From Achromobacter sp. Bel (GTDB lineage Bacteria; Pseudomonadota; Gammaproteobacteria; Burkholderiales; Burkholderiaceae_B): a DNA stretch of 64,000 bases. The position numbers were made by a program, and so were the translations under genes. Numbering within the stretch: position 1 is the stretch's first letter; each line of letters begins with the position of its first letter. Location: NCBI RefSeq assembly GCF_012928505.1, contig NZ_JABBJN010000016.1:1-64000 (forward strand), in the 5' to 3' direction. Shown piece by piece: positions 17,058 through 27,158 of the stretch. The notes beneath the pieces are model-generated. The model saw nothing but the letters and a program-made list of their open reading frames with translations, was not told the origin of the DNA and made no database searches.

Positions 17058-17954
17058 TCAACCCGCCCCAGTCCCCGCAAAATGCGGCGACTGCCCGAAG
17101 TGTTCAATCAGCAGTTCCGTCAGGACACGTATCTTTCGTGCGGGATGCTGGCCTGGCGGGCGAATGACGTAGGCACCCGCCGGCGGTGGGGGGTAGCGGG
17201 TCATGATGGGCAGGAGCTCGCCGGCAATCACATAGTCGTGAGTGAGACAGTCGGGCAGATAAGCAATCCCGAGCCCGGCCGTCGCGGCCGCGACCAAGGC
17301 CGCGCCGTTGTCGGCCTTGAAACGCCCTTGCGGGCGAACCGTGATGGTCTTGTCGCCATCCATGAACTGCCACGTCTCGGTACCCTGCATGAGGGCCTCG
17401 TGCGCGACGAGTTGCTCTGGCGTGTCGGGCGCCCCATGCGCCTTGATGTATGCCGGGCTGGCAAGCAGCTTGCCATGAATGGGGCCGACGCGTCTTGCGA
17501 CCAGGTTGGAGTCCTGAAGATAGCCCACCCGGATCGCACAGTCGTAACCCTCTGCGATGAGATCGACGAAGCGGTCGCTATAGCAGGTCTGGACATGCAG
17601 CTTGGGGTGGCGTCGCGCCAATTCCGCGACGACGGGCGCGAAATGCGTCAGGCCGAACGACACCGGCACGGCGACCCGCAAGCGGCCATGCAAATCCCCG
17701 GCGGGCACGATCGTTTCGCGGGCCATGTCGATTTCGGCGCAGGCCCTGGCCGCATGGTCCCGAAAAATCGCCCCGGCCTCGGTAAGCGCCGCCCCGCGAG
17801 TGGTCCGCGCAAGCAACTGGACGCCAAGTTCCGCTTCCAAGCGCAGCAACCGACGGCTGACGATCGACTTGGAAACGCCTAGCCGCAGCGCGGCGGGCGA
17901 TACGCCGCCCGCATCGGCGACTTCGATGAAGGTCTGAAGTGCTTCGATATCCAA
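17058..17954 (-). CDS. LysR-family transcriptional regulator
   Basis: The protein has 298 residues if started at a TTG at 17954, giving MDIEALQTFIEVADAGG, the usual LysR beginning. A GGGGAG ribosome-binding site lies 10 nt upstream. An in-frame ATG at 18077 would add 41 residues unlike the family. The winged HTH is at 1-60 (VSPAALRLGVSKSIVSRRLLRLEAELG) and the LysR substrate domain at about 88-290 (HGRLRVAVPVSFGL, then YDCAIRVGYL). It is divergent from the YcaC-like hydrolase gene, which it may regulate. Confidence 0.87.
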   Translation of the reverse strand: MDIEALQTFIEVADAGGVSPAALRLGVSKSIVSRRLLRLEAELGVQLLARTTRGAALTEAGAIFRDHAARACAEIDMARETIVPAGDLHGRLRVAVPVSFGLTHFAPVVAELARRHPKLHVQTCYSDRFVDLIAEGYDCAIRVGYLQDSNLVARRVGPIHGKLLASPAYIKAHGAPDTPEQLVAHEALMQGTETWQFMDGDKTITVRPQGRFKADNGAALVAAATAGLGIAYLPDCLTHDYVIAGELLPIMTRYPPPPAGAYVIRPPGQHPARKIRVLTELLIEHFGQSPHFAGTGAG

Positions 17955-18230
17955 TTTAGCGTTGCTCCCCGTTTCGCGACGCAGTTCGCCGCAGGATAGC
18001 ACTACGTGCCAGGCATCCTCTCGGCATGCGCCGCGAGGCGATCGCGCGCCGCCGTGGTGTTCCCATTTGTGCGACACAGCTCGCCCGGGAACGGAACTAC
18101 CGCATCAAGTTTGACGAAAACATAATGCTGGATCCGGGCCGCGTCGCCACAAGCGCACGCGTTCCGGAGAGCACCTGCAGCGCAACGCGCAATGCAACTT
18201 CTGCAAACCACAGCAAACCAGGGATCACTA

Positions 18231-18884
18231 ATGACTTTTCGTAATGGCCTCGATTCGCTTCTACGTCCTGAGGATTCGGTACTCGTCCTGATCGACCACC
18301 AGCCTTACCAGCTCACCAACCTGAACAGCCACGATCCGCATGCCGTCGTCAACAATTCGACGGCGTTGGCCAAGGCCGCCAAGGTTTTCGGCGTGCCCAC
18401 GATCTTGACCAGCGTAATCGCGGCTCGTGGCGGCCGCATCTTTCCCCAGATCACCGATGTATTTCCCGGCCAAGAAGTGATTGACCGCACGTTCATCAAC
18501 ACGTGGGAAGACAAAAAAGTGGTTGATGCGGCCAAGGCCACCGGCCGCAAGCAGTTGATCATCGCCGGGCTGTGGACCGAGGTTTGCGTCGCGATGCCGG
18601 CGATCCAGGCTGCGGGCGAAGGCTGGGATGTGACGGTCGTCACCGATGCATCGGGCGGGATTTCGGTCGAGGCGCACGAAGTCGCCCTCCAGCGCATGGC
18701 GGCGGCCGGCGTGAATCTGATGACGTGGATGGCAGTGGCCGCCGAGTGGCAACGCGACTGGGCGCGCACCGACACCGCCGCCGGGCTGACCGACATCCTC
18801 GTTCAGCACGCCGCCGGTAGCGGCATTGCCTATCTGTGGGAACAACAGTTGCTGAACACGCCGGTGCCCACCACGGCTGGCTGA
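18231..18884 (+). CDS. Isochorismatase-family hydrolase, YcaC-like
   Basis: The protein has 217 residues from the ATG at 18231 (MTFRNGLDSLLRPEDSVL). The cysteine-hydrolase signature is visible: Asp22 (VLIDHQ) and Cys119 in IIAGLWTEVCVAMPA. The segments VPTILTSVIA, KKVVDAAKATGRKQLIIAG and MTWMAVAAEWQRDW follow E. coli YcaC closely. YcaC-type enzymes form cytoplasmic octamers and their physiological substrate is not settled. A LysR gene is divergent upstream with about 276 bp between starts, suggesting local regulation. No operon partner follows. Confidence 0.87.
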   Translation: MTFRNGLDSLLRPEDSVLVLIDHQPYQLTNLNSHDPHAVVNNSTALAKAAKVFGVPTILTSVIAARGGRIFPQITDVFPGQEVIDRTFINTWEDKKVVDAAKATGRKQLIIAGLWTEVCVAMPAIQAAGEGWDVTVVTDASGGISVEAHEVALQRMAAAGVNLMTWMAVAAEWQRDWARTDTAAGLTDILVQHAAGSGIAYLWEQQLLNTPVPTTAG

Positions 18885-18989
18885 TCGTGCCGGGGATGAC
18901 AAGGTCGCCACGTATCGTGTGGTTCACGATGCGCCGGGTCATCCCAAGCGCGGTGCAGCCCCTGGAAAACGTCCGGCGGGACACGCTCC

Positions 18990-20069
18990 CTAAAGCGCCG
19001 CGGGGCTTCCCCTCAGCCTGATCTCGGCCACGGTCCGGTCGCCGCGCTGGTCCAGCGAAAACTCGTATCTGTCGGCGTACCGCAGGGCCAGACGGCGGCA
19101 GAGATTGCCCAGTCCGCCGCCACTCTCAACCAGATCGAACGGCGCCTGCAACTGGCCCGGGTTGTCCACCTCGATGACCAGTTCGTCGCCGTGAAGCCGG
19201 GTGCGGATATGGATCAGGAACCGGTCATGCTCGGACCGCATGCCGTGCTTGACCGCATTTTCCGCCAGCCCCTGCAGCGTCATATGGGGAATGTTGATCT
19301 GCAGCGTGGCCGGGTCGATGTGGCATTGGCACTCAAGCTGCTTGTCAAAGCGCAGGGCCTGTATGCGGACATAGGCCTGGGCCGCCTCGATCTCCTCTTC
19401 CAGCCGGCTCAGCCCACGCCCGCGCCGGTCCAGCGAATAGCGCAGGTAGTCGGCCAGGCGACGCGTCATCTCTTCGGCAATGGCGGGACGCTCGGCGATC
19501 TCGGCGACGATGGTGTTGAGTGAATTGAAGAGGAAGTGGGGCTCTATCTGCCGCTGCAGATGCTCCAGCTCCAGTTGCAGAGAGCGGGTCTCGGCCTTCA
19601 TCTTGGACATGCGTTCGGTGCGCGCGGCAAGCTCCGCCGACACGCCGAAGTAGATCAGCGTCCAGATGGAGAGTATCCCCATGTAGTAGAGAAAGCCCAG
19701 CCGGTACTGATTGCCCGGCAGCACCCGGAGCGACCCCGGCGGAAACACGTGATGGATGGCGTAGGCGATCGAGGCCAGCAGCGCCGAGGCGGCCAGGCAT
19801 AGCAGCACCGCGCAGGCAAGCGTCAGGATGGGCGCATCGCCCTTGCCCGACCGGCGGCCATGCAGTGCGGCCGCCGCGCTGGTCAGTGCGAACGCCAGCG
19901 GCTCCAGCCCCAAAGTGAGCCAGAAGGCCGCGACGGCATTGCCGAACACCGCCAGGCGGATGAAATAGCCGACGAGCGCCAGAAAGAGCCACCCGACGAT
20001 CTGGGCCCGCCAGAAGCCCGGCGAGGACTCCCCATCGCTGAGCCCCTGGCTGACGGATGTGAATATCAT
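18990..20069 (-). CDS. LytS/YehU-type sensor histidine kinase
   Basis: The protein has 359 residues from the ATG at 20069, which has a strong GGAGAGG ribosome-binding site 7 nt upstream. A GTG 19 codons earlier is less likely. Four hydrophobic segments occupy about 20-150. A coiled region then leads to the His_kinase (PF06580) motif LQRQIEPHFLFNSLNTI, with the phosphorylated histidine in EPHFLFNS. The ATP domain follows, with the N-box GLAENAVKHGM and the G-box GGGLGNLCRRL. There is no separate sensor domain, so signal input is through the membrane part. The partner response regulator is divergent, 132 bp away. Confidence 0.88.
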   Translation of the reverse strand: MIFTSVSQGLSDGESSPGFWRAQIVGWLFLALVGYFIRLAVFGNAVAAFWLTLGLEPLAFALTSAAAALHGRRSGKGDAPILTLACAVLLCLAASALLASIAYAIHHVFPPGSLRVLPGNQYRLGFLYYMGILSIWTLIYFGVSAELAARTERMSKMKAETRSLQLELEHLQRQIEPHFLFNSLNTIVAEIAERPAIAEEMTRRLADYLRYSLDRRGRGLSRLEEEIEAAQAYVRIQALRFDKQLECQCHIDPATLQINIPHMTLQGLAENAVKHGMRSEHDRFLIHIRTRLHGDELVIEVDNPGQLQAPFDLVESGGGLGNLCRRLALRYADRYEFSLDQRGDRTVAEIRLRGSPAAL

Positions 20070-20201
20070 GGACGCGCCCTCTCCGGAACGGCCCGGTTCA
20101 AGCGCAGCAACGGATGCACCGGACACGGCAATGGCCTTATATTTACCCGCGTATTGGACCGAAAGAATATACTCGCCACACCCCGGGCGCCTGAGAGAAA
20201 C

Positions 20202-20888
20202 ATGCTACGAGTGCTTATCGTTGACGATGAAGCCCCGGCGCGACGCTACCTGCGCCGGCTGCTCGAAGCCGCGCCCGGCGTCCAGGTCGCCGGCGAAGCC
20301 TCTACCGCCGAGCAGGCCCGCGGGTTGATCCGGGATCACAATCCGGATGCCCTTTTTCTGGATATCGAACTGACGTCCGGCACCGGATTCGATCTGCTGG
20401 ACAGCCTGGCCCCCGCGCCCGCCGTGGTCTTCGTCACCGCTCACAACGACTACGCCACCCGCGCCTTCGACGTCGAGGCGGTCGACTACCTGCTCAAGCC
20501 GGTCAGCCCCGACAGGCTTGAACAAACGCTGGCACGGCTGCGCCCCCGCGCCACCGGCCACCTGTCCATGCGGACACGCTCCGGCACCAAGCTCATCAAG
20601 GTTGAAGAACTGACGATCGTGCAGGCGCAAGGGGACTATGTGCGCCTGTGCAGCCCCGCCCACGCGAACGAGTTGATGCACATCACGCTCAAGCGCCTGG
20701 CCGCGCAGCTTCCCTGCCCGCCCTTCTGCGCCCTGTCGCGCTCGGTCATCATCAACCTGGAGCATGTCTCCCATTTGTCGCAACTCCCCGGCGCACAGAC
20801 CGAAGTGACGTTCATCAACGGCGTCGCCCCCCTCACGCTGGGCCGCGTCGCATCGCTGCGCCTGCGGCGCGCGGTGGCGCAGACATAA
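20202..20888 (+). CDS. LytTR-family response regulator
   Basis: The protein has 228 residues. The receiver domain (about 1-120) has acidic residues in LIVDDE, the phosphoacceptor Asp54 in ALFLDIELTSGTGFD, and Lys in VDYLLKPVSP. The LytTR DNA-binding domain is at about 130-226 (GTKLIKVEELTIVQAQGDYVRL, then FCALSRSVIINLEHVS). It is divergent from the LytS-type kinase, its likely partner. It converges on autotransporter 2 with only about 36 bp between stops, so any control of that adhesin would need binding near 27160. Confidence 0.89.
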   Translation: MLRVLIVDDEAPARRYLRRLLEAAPGVQVAGEASTAEQARGLIRDHNPDALFLDIELTSGTGFDLLDSLAPAPAVVFVTAHNDYATRAFDVEAVDYLLKPVSPDRLEQTLARLRPRATGHLSMRTRSGTKLIKVEELTIVQAQGDYVRLCSPAHANELMHITLKRLAAQLPCPPFCALSRSVIINLEHVSHLSQLPGAQTEVTFINGVAPLTLGRVASLRLRRAVAQT

Positions 20889-20924
20889 CCCGCGCCACCG
20901 CGGTCAGGCGCCCCACGCGCGCAC

Positions 20925-23900
20925 TCAGAACGGCACCATCACCTTCAGCGCCGCGCTGTGGCTGCTTACGTGCTCTGAGAACTGGCCTTCGTACTGCAGG
21001 CGGAAATCCACGCTGCCCGCCTTCATCACCGCCAGCCCCGCCCCCACCTTGCCGACCACGTCATCGACAGGCAGCGTGGTGTCGAACGCGCCCGTGCCTT
21101 GCGGCGCGCCGCGCAAGCGCGCGCTGGAGGTCCAGTCGTCCTGCGACAGGAAGGACGCGCCCGCATACAGGAATGGGCGCAGCATCGCCCCGTTCTTCAG
21201 TTCCGCGCGGCCGCCTATTTCGATCATGGGCGACAGGCCCATGACGAACTGGTCGCTGCTGTCGACCGACAACGCCAGCGGATTGGAGCCGGACTCCTTG
21301 TACGCGGGCATGCGGCTGTAGCTGAAGTCCAGATCCACGTAAGGCTTCACATACAGGTTGTCGTGCGCGAAGGTGCGGGCCGCGCGCAGCCGCGCATTGA
21401 AGCCGTACACGTCGGGCCGGCTGGACAAGGTTTCCTGATAGCCTGCGATGTCGATGCCGCGGTCCATCCGATAGCCGCCATAACCGCCGCCCAACGCCGC
21501 GGAGAACACCCACTGCCCCTCCTCCCGCTTCAGCACCATGCCGGCGTAGCCGCTGTCGCCATTACCGCTGACGCTGCCGTCGCTGGCGCGCACATGGCTG
21601 CTTTCATACGCCATCGAGCCGCCCAGGAACCAGCCGGGGCTGACCTCGCGCTGGCCGCCGACTTGATACGTGACGGTGTCGTAGTTGAAGCCCGAGGTAC
21701 CGCCGCTGCCGTCCTGACGGGTGGAGCGCCCGCTTACCTGGCCCCAGAAGCAATTCTGCTCACCCGTCATCGCGTCCGTGCCGGTGAACGTGGGGCACGA
21801 CATCATGGCGCTGGTGAACTGCCCCAGGTTGGCCGCGGACTGCACCGCAGGCGCGAGGGTCACGCCGGGCGACAGCGTGGCAAGGCTGTCCCGGTAGGCG
21901 CCGGCACTCTGACGCGAGGCCAGGTCCAGTTGCGCGAACAGCGGCGCCAGCGCGGAGTTGCCGCCGGCGTCCCAGATGCGCTGCAGGTTGCTCCCGACCT
22001 GGCCCTGGTTCGCTTTCAAGCCCATGGAAGGCGCGTTGAAATCCGCCGATTCGACCCGAATGCGGGTTTCCGGCCCGACCTGGCGCACTTCGTAGTCAAA
22101 GACCGGGCTGTCCACCGCGGTAAGCGCTCCCTGCGAGGTGCCCTTCACCGTCAGTACGGACAGTTCGCGCTTGGGCAACAGGGCTTGCGGCAGCACGTCC
22201 ATGCCTCCCGCGAGGTTGGCGTCGCCCTCCACGACCATGTGCGAGGACCGCAGCTTGTCGAAATCGACGTCGGCACGCAGCACGCCGCTGCCGGACTGGG
22301 TCAGGCTGCCGCTGACCGTCAGCGTCTGGAACTGACCGGGCTTTCCGATCACGATCAGCCCGTCATTGCGGACGTTGCCGTTGTAGGCCACGGCATCGGT
22401 GGCTACCGCCCCGGCGTTATTGTTGAGGAAGCAGGCGCTGTTGCCGTCCGCATTGGTGCACGACAGGCTGCCCGAAAGCGTGCCGTAGTTGTCAATGAAA
22501 AGCACGGAACCGAACGAGGTGGAGCTCTTTCCGTCGTAGCGCGCTGCCACGCCGGACAGGGCGCTTAGCGAGCCGCCGGCGGTCACGGTCAATCTGTTGT
22601 TCCAGCCCGTAGCGACCCAGACCCCGCTGCCGGATCCTGTCCCGCCTTGCACAAGGCCAGTGACGGTGACGGAGGACCCGCCGCCGTAGCTGGTGCTGTC
22701 GCTTTGCGCGAAGATACCGGCCGAGCCCGCCCCCGTGGCCTGTAGCGTGCCCGACTGCCTGACGCGAACCCCTCCGCCGCTACCGCCTTCCCCGTTGGAT
22801 GCGATGGCGCCAGCGAAACCGCCTTGCGGGCCGCCGGCAAGGCCCCCCCCGCCACCGATGGACTGGGCGACGATGCCGTGCGCATTGTCGCCGCTAGTGG
22901 CCAGGCTGCCGTCAAAGGTAACCTTGACCTCGCCGCCTGAATCGCCAGAGGTATTGGCCGCGACAGACTGCCTGGAAAATCCCGTCGGATTGAATTGGAT
23001 AGGTTGGGACACATCACCGACGATGCCGCCTCCACCGCCGATGGATTGGGTGACGATGCCGTGCGCGCCGGCGCCTCGCGTGGCGATGCTGCCGTTCAGG
23101 TTCAGGGTCACCGGGCCTCCCGAGGCGCCATAGGCGCTGTTGGACTGCTGGCTGCCCAGTTGGATCGTGCCCATGCCGATTGCGGTGCCCGAGGTCGCGA
23201 TGCCCCCTCCGGCGCCGATGGACTGCACCACAACCCCCATCGCCCTGTCACCGTAGGTGTTCAGGTCCAGGCCAGTGGTGATTTCAATGGCGCCTGCGCT
23301 GCCATTACCGCTGGTGTTGCCTGCGGTCATGCTGAATTGCTGGCTACCGGGAACCGCTGCCGAACCGGCGCTGCCCACCATGGCAATGCCCCCGCCGCCG
23401 CCGATCGATTGCGCAACCAGACCATAGGCGCTGTCGCCCTGGGTCTGTATGTTGGCCCAGCTCCCCGAGGTGATGAGGATGTCGCCCCCATATCCGTTCG
23501 TGCCGCCCAACGATATCTGGCCACGCGCTTTCGGCGAGCCGGATCCCGCCATGCCGCCGCCCCCGCCGATGGACTGCAGCACGATGCCAGCCGCGCCGTA
23601 GCCTTCGGTGTGAAAGGCATTGGACCCGTTGTCGTTCAGCCAGGCCGTGATTTTTCCGCCATAGCCCCCGTCCCCCCCGCTGCCCCCGACGGCCAGGGTC
23701 ACGTTGGACAGGGACACGCTGGACGACACCGTGGACGCTCCGCCCGCACCTCCCCCGCCGCCAATGGACTGCACCACGGCTGCGTCCGCGTAGTCGCCGT
23801 AGGTCTGCGTCCAGGCGCCCAGGATGGCGGGCGCGCTGCTGCTTCCGATGGCGCCGCCATTGCCGCCCGCGCCACCTGTTCCGCCCACGGCCACGTTGAG

Positions 23901-26900
23901 CTGGTAGGTCGTCCCGGAATCGTTCACCACGGGAAGCATGGACGGGGTGGCGCTATTGCCGCCCACGGCGCCGCCCAGGCCGCCGGAGCCGCCGATGCTT
24001 TGCACCAGCAGGCCGTCGGCGTCGGCGCCATAGGTGGTGATGTTGCCATCGCTGTTCAGGTTGATCGCGCCACCGTTACCGCCGCCGCCACCACCACGGC
24101 CGACGGACACCGAGCCGCGGACGTCCGTGGTGCTGTCCTCTTCGGTGGCGCTCACCTCCAGGCCAACCTGGCCGCCCTGCGATGCGCCACCGCCACCGCC
24201 GATGGACTGCACCAGCGCGGCTCGCGCGCCGTCGCCATGCGTGGTCACCGAACTAGTCGGATCTATCGTCAGGCTTGCCGTGCCGCCATTGCCGCCCGAG
24301 TTGCCGCTGCCGCCCAAGGCCAACGTGAGCGATACGTTGGCATCGGTATTGATGCTGCGGCCGGTGGCCGATCCCACGCCCCCCGCGCCGCCGCCGCCGC
24401 CCACGCTCTGCACCAGGATCGCATTGGCGGAATCGCCCGATGTGGTGACGCTGCTGCCCTGCATGACCAGCGACGCGGTGCCGCCCGTGTTGCCGCTGCC
24501 CCCGCTGCCGCCCAGCGCGGCCTGCAGCGATCCGCCGACCGAGTCGCCCGTGCCGATCACCGTCGACGTCGCCGAGGCGCTTCCCCCCGCACCGCCACCG
24601 CCGCCGATGGACTGCACGATCACGCCCTGCGCGTTCGCGCCGGTTGTCGTAATCCCGGCATTGGTCAGCGTGGCCGTGGCCGTGGCCCCTGCCCCGCCCG
24701 CGGCGCCCGACCCGCCCATGGCGAAGCTGACCGCGACGCCGAACGAGGCGTCCTCATCGGGAACGGCAACGGTCAAGGCCTTGGCCACCGACGCGCCGCC
24801 CGCGCCACCGCCGCCGCCGATGGATTGCACGAGCACGCCATGGGCATCGCTCGCGCCAGTCGTCACGCTGGAATTGGAAAGATTGGCTGCCGCCGTGCCG
24901 CCCATGCCGCCGTTTCCGCCCGTGCCGCCGATCGCGACCGCCATGGAAAACCCCACGCCGGCATCGTAGGCGGACGCGGCGCCCCCCGTCCCGCCGCCTC
25001 CCCCGATCGCCTGCGAAACGATGCCGTAGCCATGATCGCCCCACGTATAGACCGAATTCCCGGTCAGGTTGACCGTGGCCTGGCCGCCTGCGCCCCCGCC
25101 GCCGCCCGTGCCGCCGATCACGGCCACGCCGTTAGCGCTGCCCCCGTCGCCACCGCCGCCGCCGATGGATTGGGCCAACATGCCGATGGACGCCGAACCG
25201 TTGACGCTCAGGCTCCCGTTCTGGGCAATATTCACCGTACCCCCGGCCACGGCGCTGCCGCCAGCGCCGCCCACCGAGACGAGGCCGGCGCTGGCGCCCG
25301 CCGTGCCGCCCCCCCCGCCGATGGCTTGCGCCACGATGCCGTGCGACGACGTGCCATAGGTGGTAATGGCGGTGCGGCTATCGATGTTCACCGTGCCGCT
25401 GGCGCCGCCGTTGCCGGCAGCGGAGCCGGCATTGCCGAACATCTCGAAGTTCCCCGTGGTGGTGCCGCCGATGCCCCCCATCGACTGGCCCAGGATGCCG
25501 ATCGAATAATCCCCCTGGGTCGTGATCGTGCCGCCGGCAGTTTGCGTCGACGCATCGCCCGTGGTCACATTGACCGTACCGCCGCCGCCGCCCACGCCCG
25601 CGTTTTCCGGCGTGAAATCGACCAGGCCGCTGCTGGTCTGCACCCCGCCACCCGTGCCCCCCACGCTGCGCGCGGCGACGCCGTGGGATTGGGTGCCGTA
25701 GGTGCTTATGCTGGCGCTGCCGCTCATGCCGACCGCGACGGTGCCGCCATTGCCGCCGTTGGCGCCATTACTGTTTTCGCGCCCGGGGCCGCCGTCGCCG
25801 CCCTGGCTGATCACGCTCACGCCGGGAAGATAGGAACCGCTGGTGGTGATCGACGACCCGTTGTTCAGCGTCACGGTCGCCGTCGAAAGGGCCGAGCCCC
25901 CGTTGCCGCCCCGTTCACCGGTGGTGTTGGTTTCCGTCATGGGTCCACCGCCGCCAGCCCCCCCGAGGCCCACCATCACGATGCCCCCAGACAGCGAGGC
26001 CAAGGTCGTCGGCGATTGCAGGGAATTAGTGGTGACCGAAATCTGGCCGTTGTTGACTGCCGCCATGGTGCCGAATCCGCCGCCCTGACCGCCGTTGTCG
26101 CTACCGTCGTTGGAGGTGAATCCCGCATTGCCCTGGCTCGTGACATACAGCCCGCGCACGCCATTGGTCAGGAGGTTGCTGGTGGCGCTGCCCGGAACCT
26201 CCACATTGACCTGCACCTTTCCGCTGTTCGTGATGATCGTGGTGGCGGCGGGGTTTCCGCCACCGCCCGTGCCGCCCCAACCGTTGTCCATGCCGCCGGC
26301 GCCGCCCAGCGATTCCGCACCGATGCCCCAGGCATAACGGCCCGCGCTGTTGGACGACACCGAAACCGAACCGGTATTGGTGATATTGACGATATCGCTG
26401 TTGCCGCCGTTGCCGCCTACCTGGTCGCTGCCCACGGCGCTCATCTGGTTGCCGCCGGCGCCGCCTATGCTGGCCCCGTAGATGCCAACGCCGCCATAAG
26501 GCAGGCTCTGCATCTGGACCTGCCCGATGTTGCTGATATTGACGGCCGACCCATTGCCGCCGCTACCGCCACTGCCACCGCCGAAGTTATCCGGCGGCGT
26601 GCCGCCCGTGCCGCCCACCGATGCGCCGTAGATGCCGAACTGTGCGCTGTAGTCGTCCCAGACGCCCGGCGCGGACCCTTGCGCGGTCTCCGCCGGAGAG
26701 ACGTCGGTCTCGGCCGATCCATAGTTGGTGATGGTGATCGCGCCGCCCCAACCGCCAAAGGTGCCGCTGTCCTTGCCGTCCGGTGAACCCGTGCCGCCCT
26801 TCAGGCGCACCAGCAGCGCCGCTTGCAAGGGGTTGGGACCCAAGTAGCCGCTGTTGACCACGATGTAGTTGCCGCCATAGCCGCCGTTGTCGGTACCCGA

Positions 26901-27158
26901 GCCCGTGCCGCCGGTGTAATCGACGGTCAGGTTGCCACTCTGGTTCGAGGCCACCGTGCAGGTGGTCGTGCTCGAGCTGGACGAAGTCGGCGACGGACAG
27001 GAGATGTCGGCCATCGCGGGCTGCGCCAGGATCAGGCCGATGGCGGTCATCGACATCGAGGACAGCCGCCCCAGATGGGGCCGCGCGGGCCGCGGGACCG
27101 GTTCGAATACGGCGGCGACACTCCTGCGCGCCGTCAGATTGGCAGTCAGCTTCTTCAT
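20925..27158 (-). CDS. Giant glycine-rich autotransporter 2, paralogue of autotransporter 1
   Basis: The protein has 2,077 residues from an ATG preceded by AAAGGA at good spacing. An extended leader ends near AMA (residue 50). The mature chain begins with a Cys pair (54 and 67) and a serine-rich linker. The passenger holds about fifteen units with (V/A)QSIGGGGGAGG cores. The C-terminal autotransporter barrel (about 1800-2077) aligns clearly with autotransporter 1, for example DLDFSYSRMPAYKE against DLIYTRMPSYVE. The chain ends in VPF, a slightly unusual version of the aromatic-terminal signature. A Cys pair (about 1787 and 1800) precedes the barrel as in the paralogue, and a third pair lies in the passenger (SLSCTNADGNSACFL). 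It is probably a surface adhesin. Confidence 0.9.
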   Translation of the reverse strand: MKKLTANLTARRSVAAVFEPVPRPARPHLGRLSSMSMTAIGLILAQPAMADISCPSPTSSSSSTTTCTVASNQSGNLTVDYTGGTGSGTDNGGYGGNYIVVNSGYLGPNPLQAALLVRLKGGTGSPDGKDSGTFGGWGGAITITNYGSAETDVSPAETAQGSAPGVWDDYSAQFGIYGASVGGTGGTPPDNFGGGSGGSGGNGSAVNISNIGQVQMQSLPYGGVGIYGASIGGAGGNQMSAVGSDQVGGNGGNSDIVNITNTGSVSVSSNSAGRYAWGIGAESLGGAGGMDNGWGGTGGGGNPAATTIITNSGKVQVNVEVPGSATSNLLTNGVRGLYVTSQGNAGFTSNDGSDNGGQGGGFGTMAAVNNGQISVTTNSLQSPTTLASLSGGIVMVGLGGAGGGGPMTETNTTGERGGNGGSALSTATVTLNNGSSITTSGSYLPGVSVISQGGDGGPGRENSNGANGGNGGTVAVGMSGSASISTYGTQSHGVAARSVGGTGGGVQTSSGLVDFTPENAGVGGGGGTVNVTTGDASTQTAGGTITTQGDYSIGILGQSMGGIGGTTTGNFEMFGNAGSAAGNGGASGTVNIDSRTAITTYGTSSHGIVAQAIGGGGGTAGASAGLVSVGGAGGSAVAGGTVNIAQNGSLSVNGSASIGMLAQSIGGGGGDGGSANGVAVIGGTGGGGGAGGQATVNLTGNSVYTWGDHGYGIVSQAIGGGGGTGGAASAYDAGVGFSMAVAIGGTGGNGGMGGTAAANLSNSSVTTGASDAHGVLVQSIGGGGGAGGASVAKALTVAVPDEDASFGVAVSFAMGGSGAAGGAGATATATLTNAGITTTGANAQGVIVQSIGGGGGAGGSASATSTVIGTGDSVGGSLQAALGGSGGSGNTGGTASLVMQGSSVTTSGDSANAILVQSVGGGGGAGGVGSATGRSINTDANVSLTLALGGSGNSGGNGGTASLTIDPTSSVTTHGDGARAALVQSIGGGGGASQGGQVGLEVSATEEDSTTDVRGSVSVGRGGGGGGNGGAINLNSDGNITTYGADADGLLVQSIGGSGGLGGAVGGNSATPSMLPVVNDSGTTYQLNVAVGGTGGAGGNGGAIGSSSAPAILGAWTQTYGDYADAAVVQSIGGGGGAGGASTVSSSVSLSNVTLAVGGSGGDGGYGGKITAWLNDNGSNAFHTEGYGAAGIVLQSIGGGGGMAGSGSPKARGQISLGGTNGYGGDILITSGSWANIQTQGDSAYGLVAQSIGGGGGIAMVGSAGSAAVPGSQQFSMTAGNTSGNGSAGAIEITTGLDLNTYGDRAMGVVVQSIGAGGGIATSGTAIGMGTIQLGSQQSNSAYGASGGPVTLNLNGSIATRGAGAHGIVTQSIGGGGGIVGDVSQPIQFNPTGFSRQSVAANTSGDSGGEVKVTFDGSLATSGDNAHGIVAQSIGGGGGLAGGPQGGFAGAIASNGEGGSGGGVRVRQSGTLQATGAGSAGIFAQSDSTSYGGGSSVTVTGLVQGGTGSGSGVWVATGWNNRLTVTAGGSLSALSGVAARYDGKSSTSFGSVLFIDNYGTLSGSLSCTNADGNSACFLNNNAGAVATDAVAYNGNVRNDGLIVIGKPGQFQTLTVSGSLTQSGSGVLRADVDFDKLRSSHMVVEGDANLAGGMDVLPQALLPKRELSVLTVKGTSQGALTAVDSPVFDYEVRQVGPETRIRVESADFNAPSMGLKANQGQVGSNLQRIWDAGGNSALAPLFAQLDLASRQSAGAYRDSLATLSPGVTLAPAVQSAANLGQFTSAMMSCPTFTGTDAMTGEQNCFWGQVSGRSTRQDGSGGTSGFNYDTVTYQVGGQREVSPGWFLGGSMAYESSHVRASDGSVSGNGDSGYAGMVLKREEGQWVFSAALGGGYGGYRMDRGIDIAGYQETLSSRPDVYGFNARLRAARTFAHDNLYVKPYVDLDFSYSRMPAYKESGSNPLALSVDSSDQFVMGLSPMIEIGGRAELKNGAMLRPFLYAGASFLSQDDWTSSARLRGAPQGTGAFDTTLPVDDVVGKVGAGLAVMKAGSVDFRLQYEGQFSEHVSSHSAALKVMVPF
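22840..25500 (-). repeat. Passenger repeat array of autotransporter 2
   Basis: About fifteen imperfect units of roughly 50-70 codons are marked by the same QSIGGGGG-coding core as in autotransporter 1. At DNA level the plus strand shows recurring GCCGCCGATGGA(T/C)TG(C/G) blocks. Confidence 0.82.

Noticed and set aside
22995-26786. A 1,263-residue open frame on the plus strand opposite autotransporter 2
   Set aside because: Same cause as above: antisense to GGC/GGT-rich repeats, with no recognisable domain or start signal.
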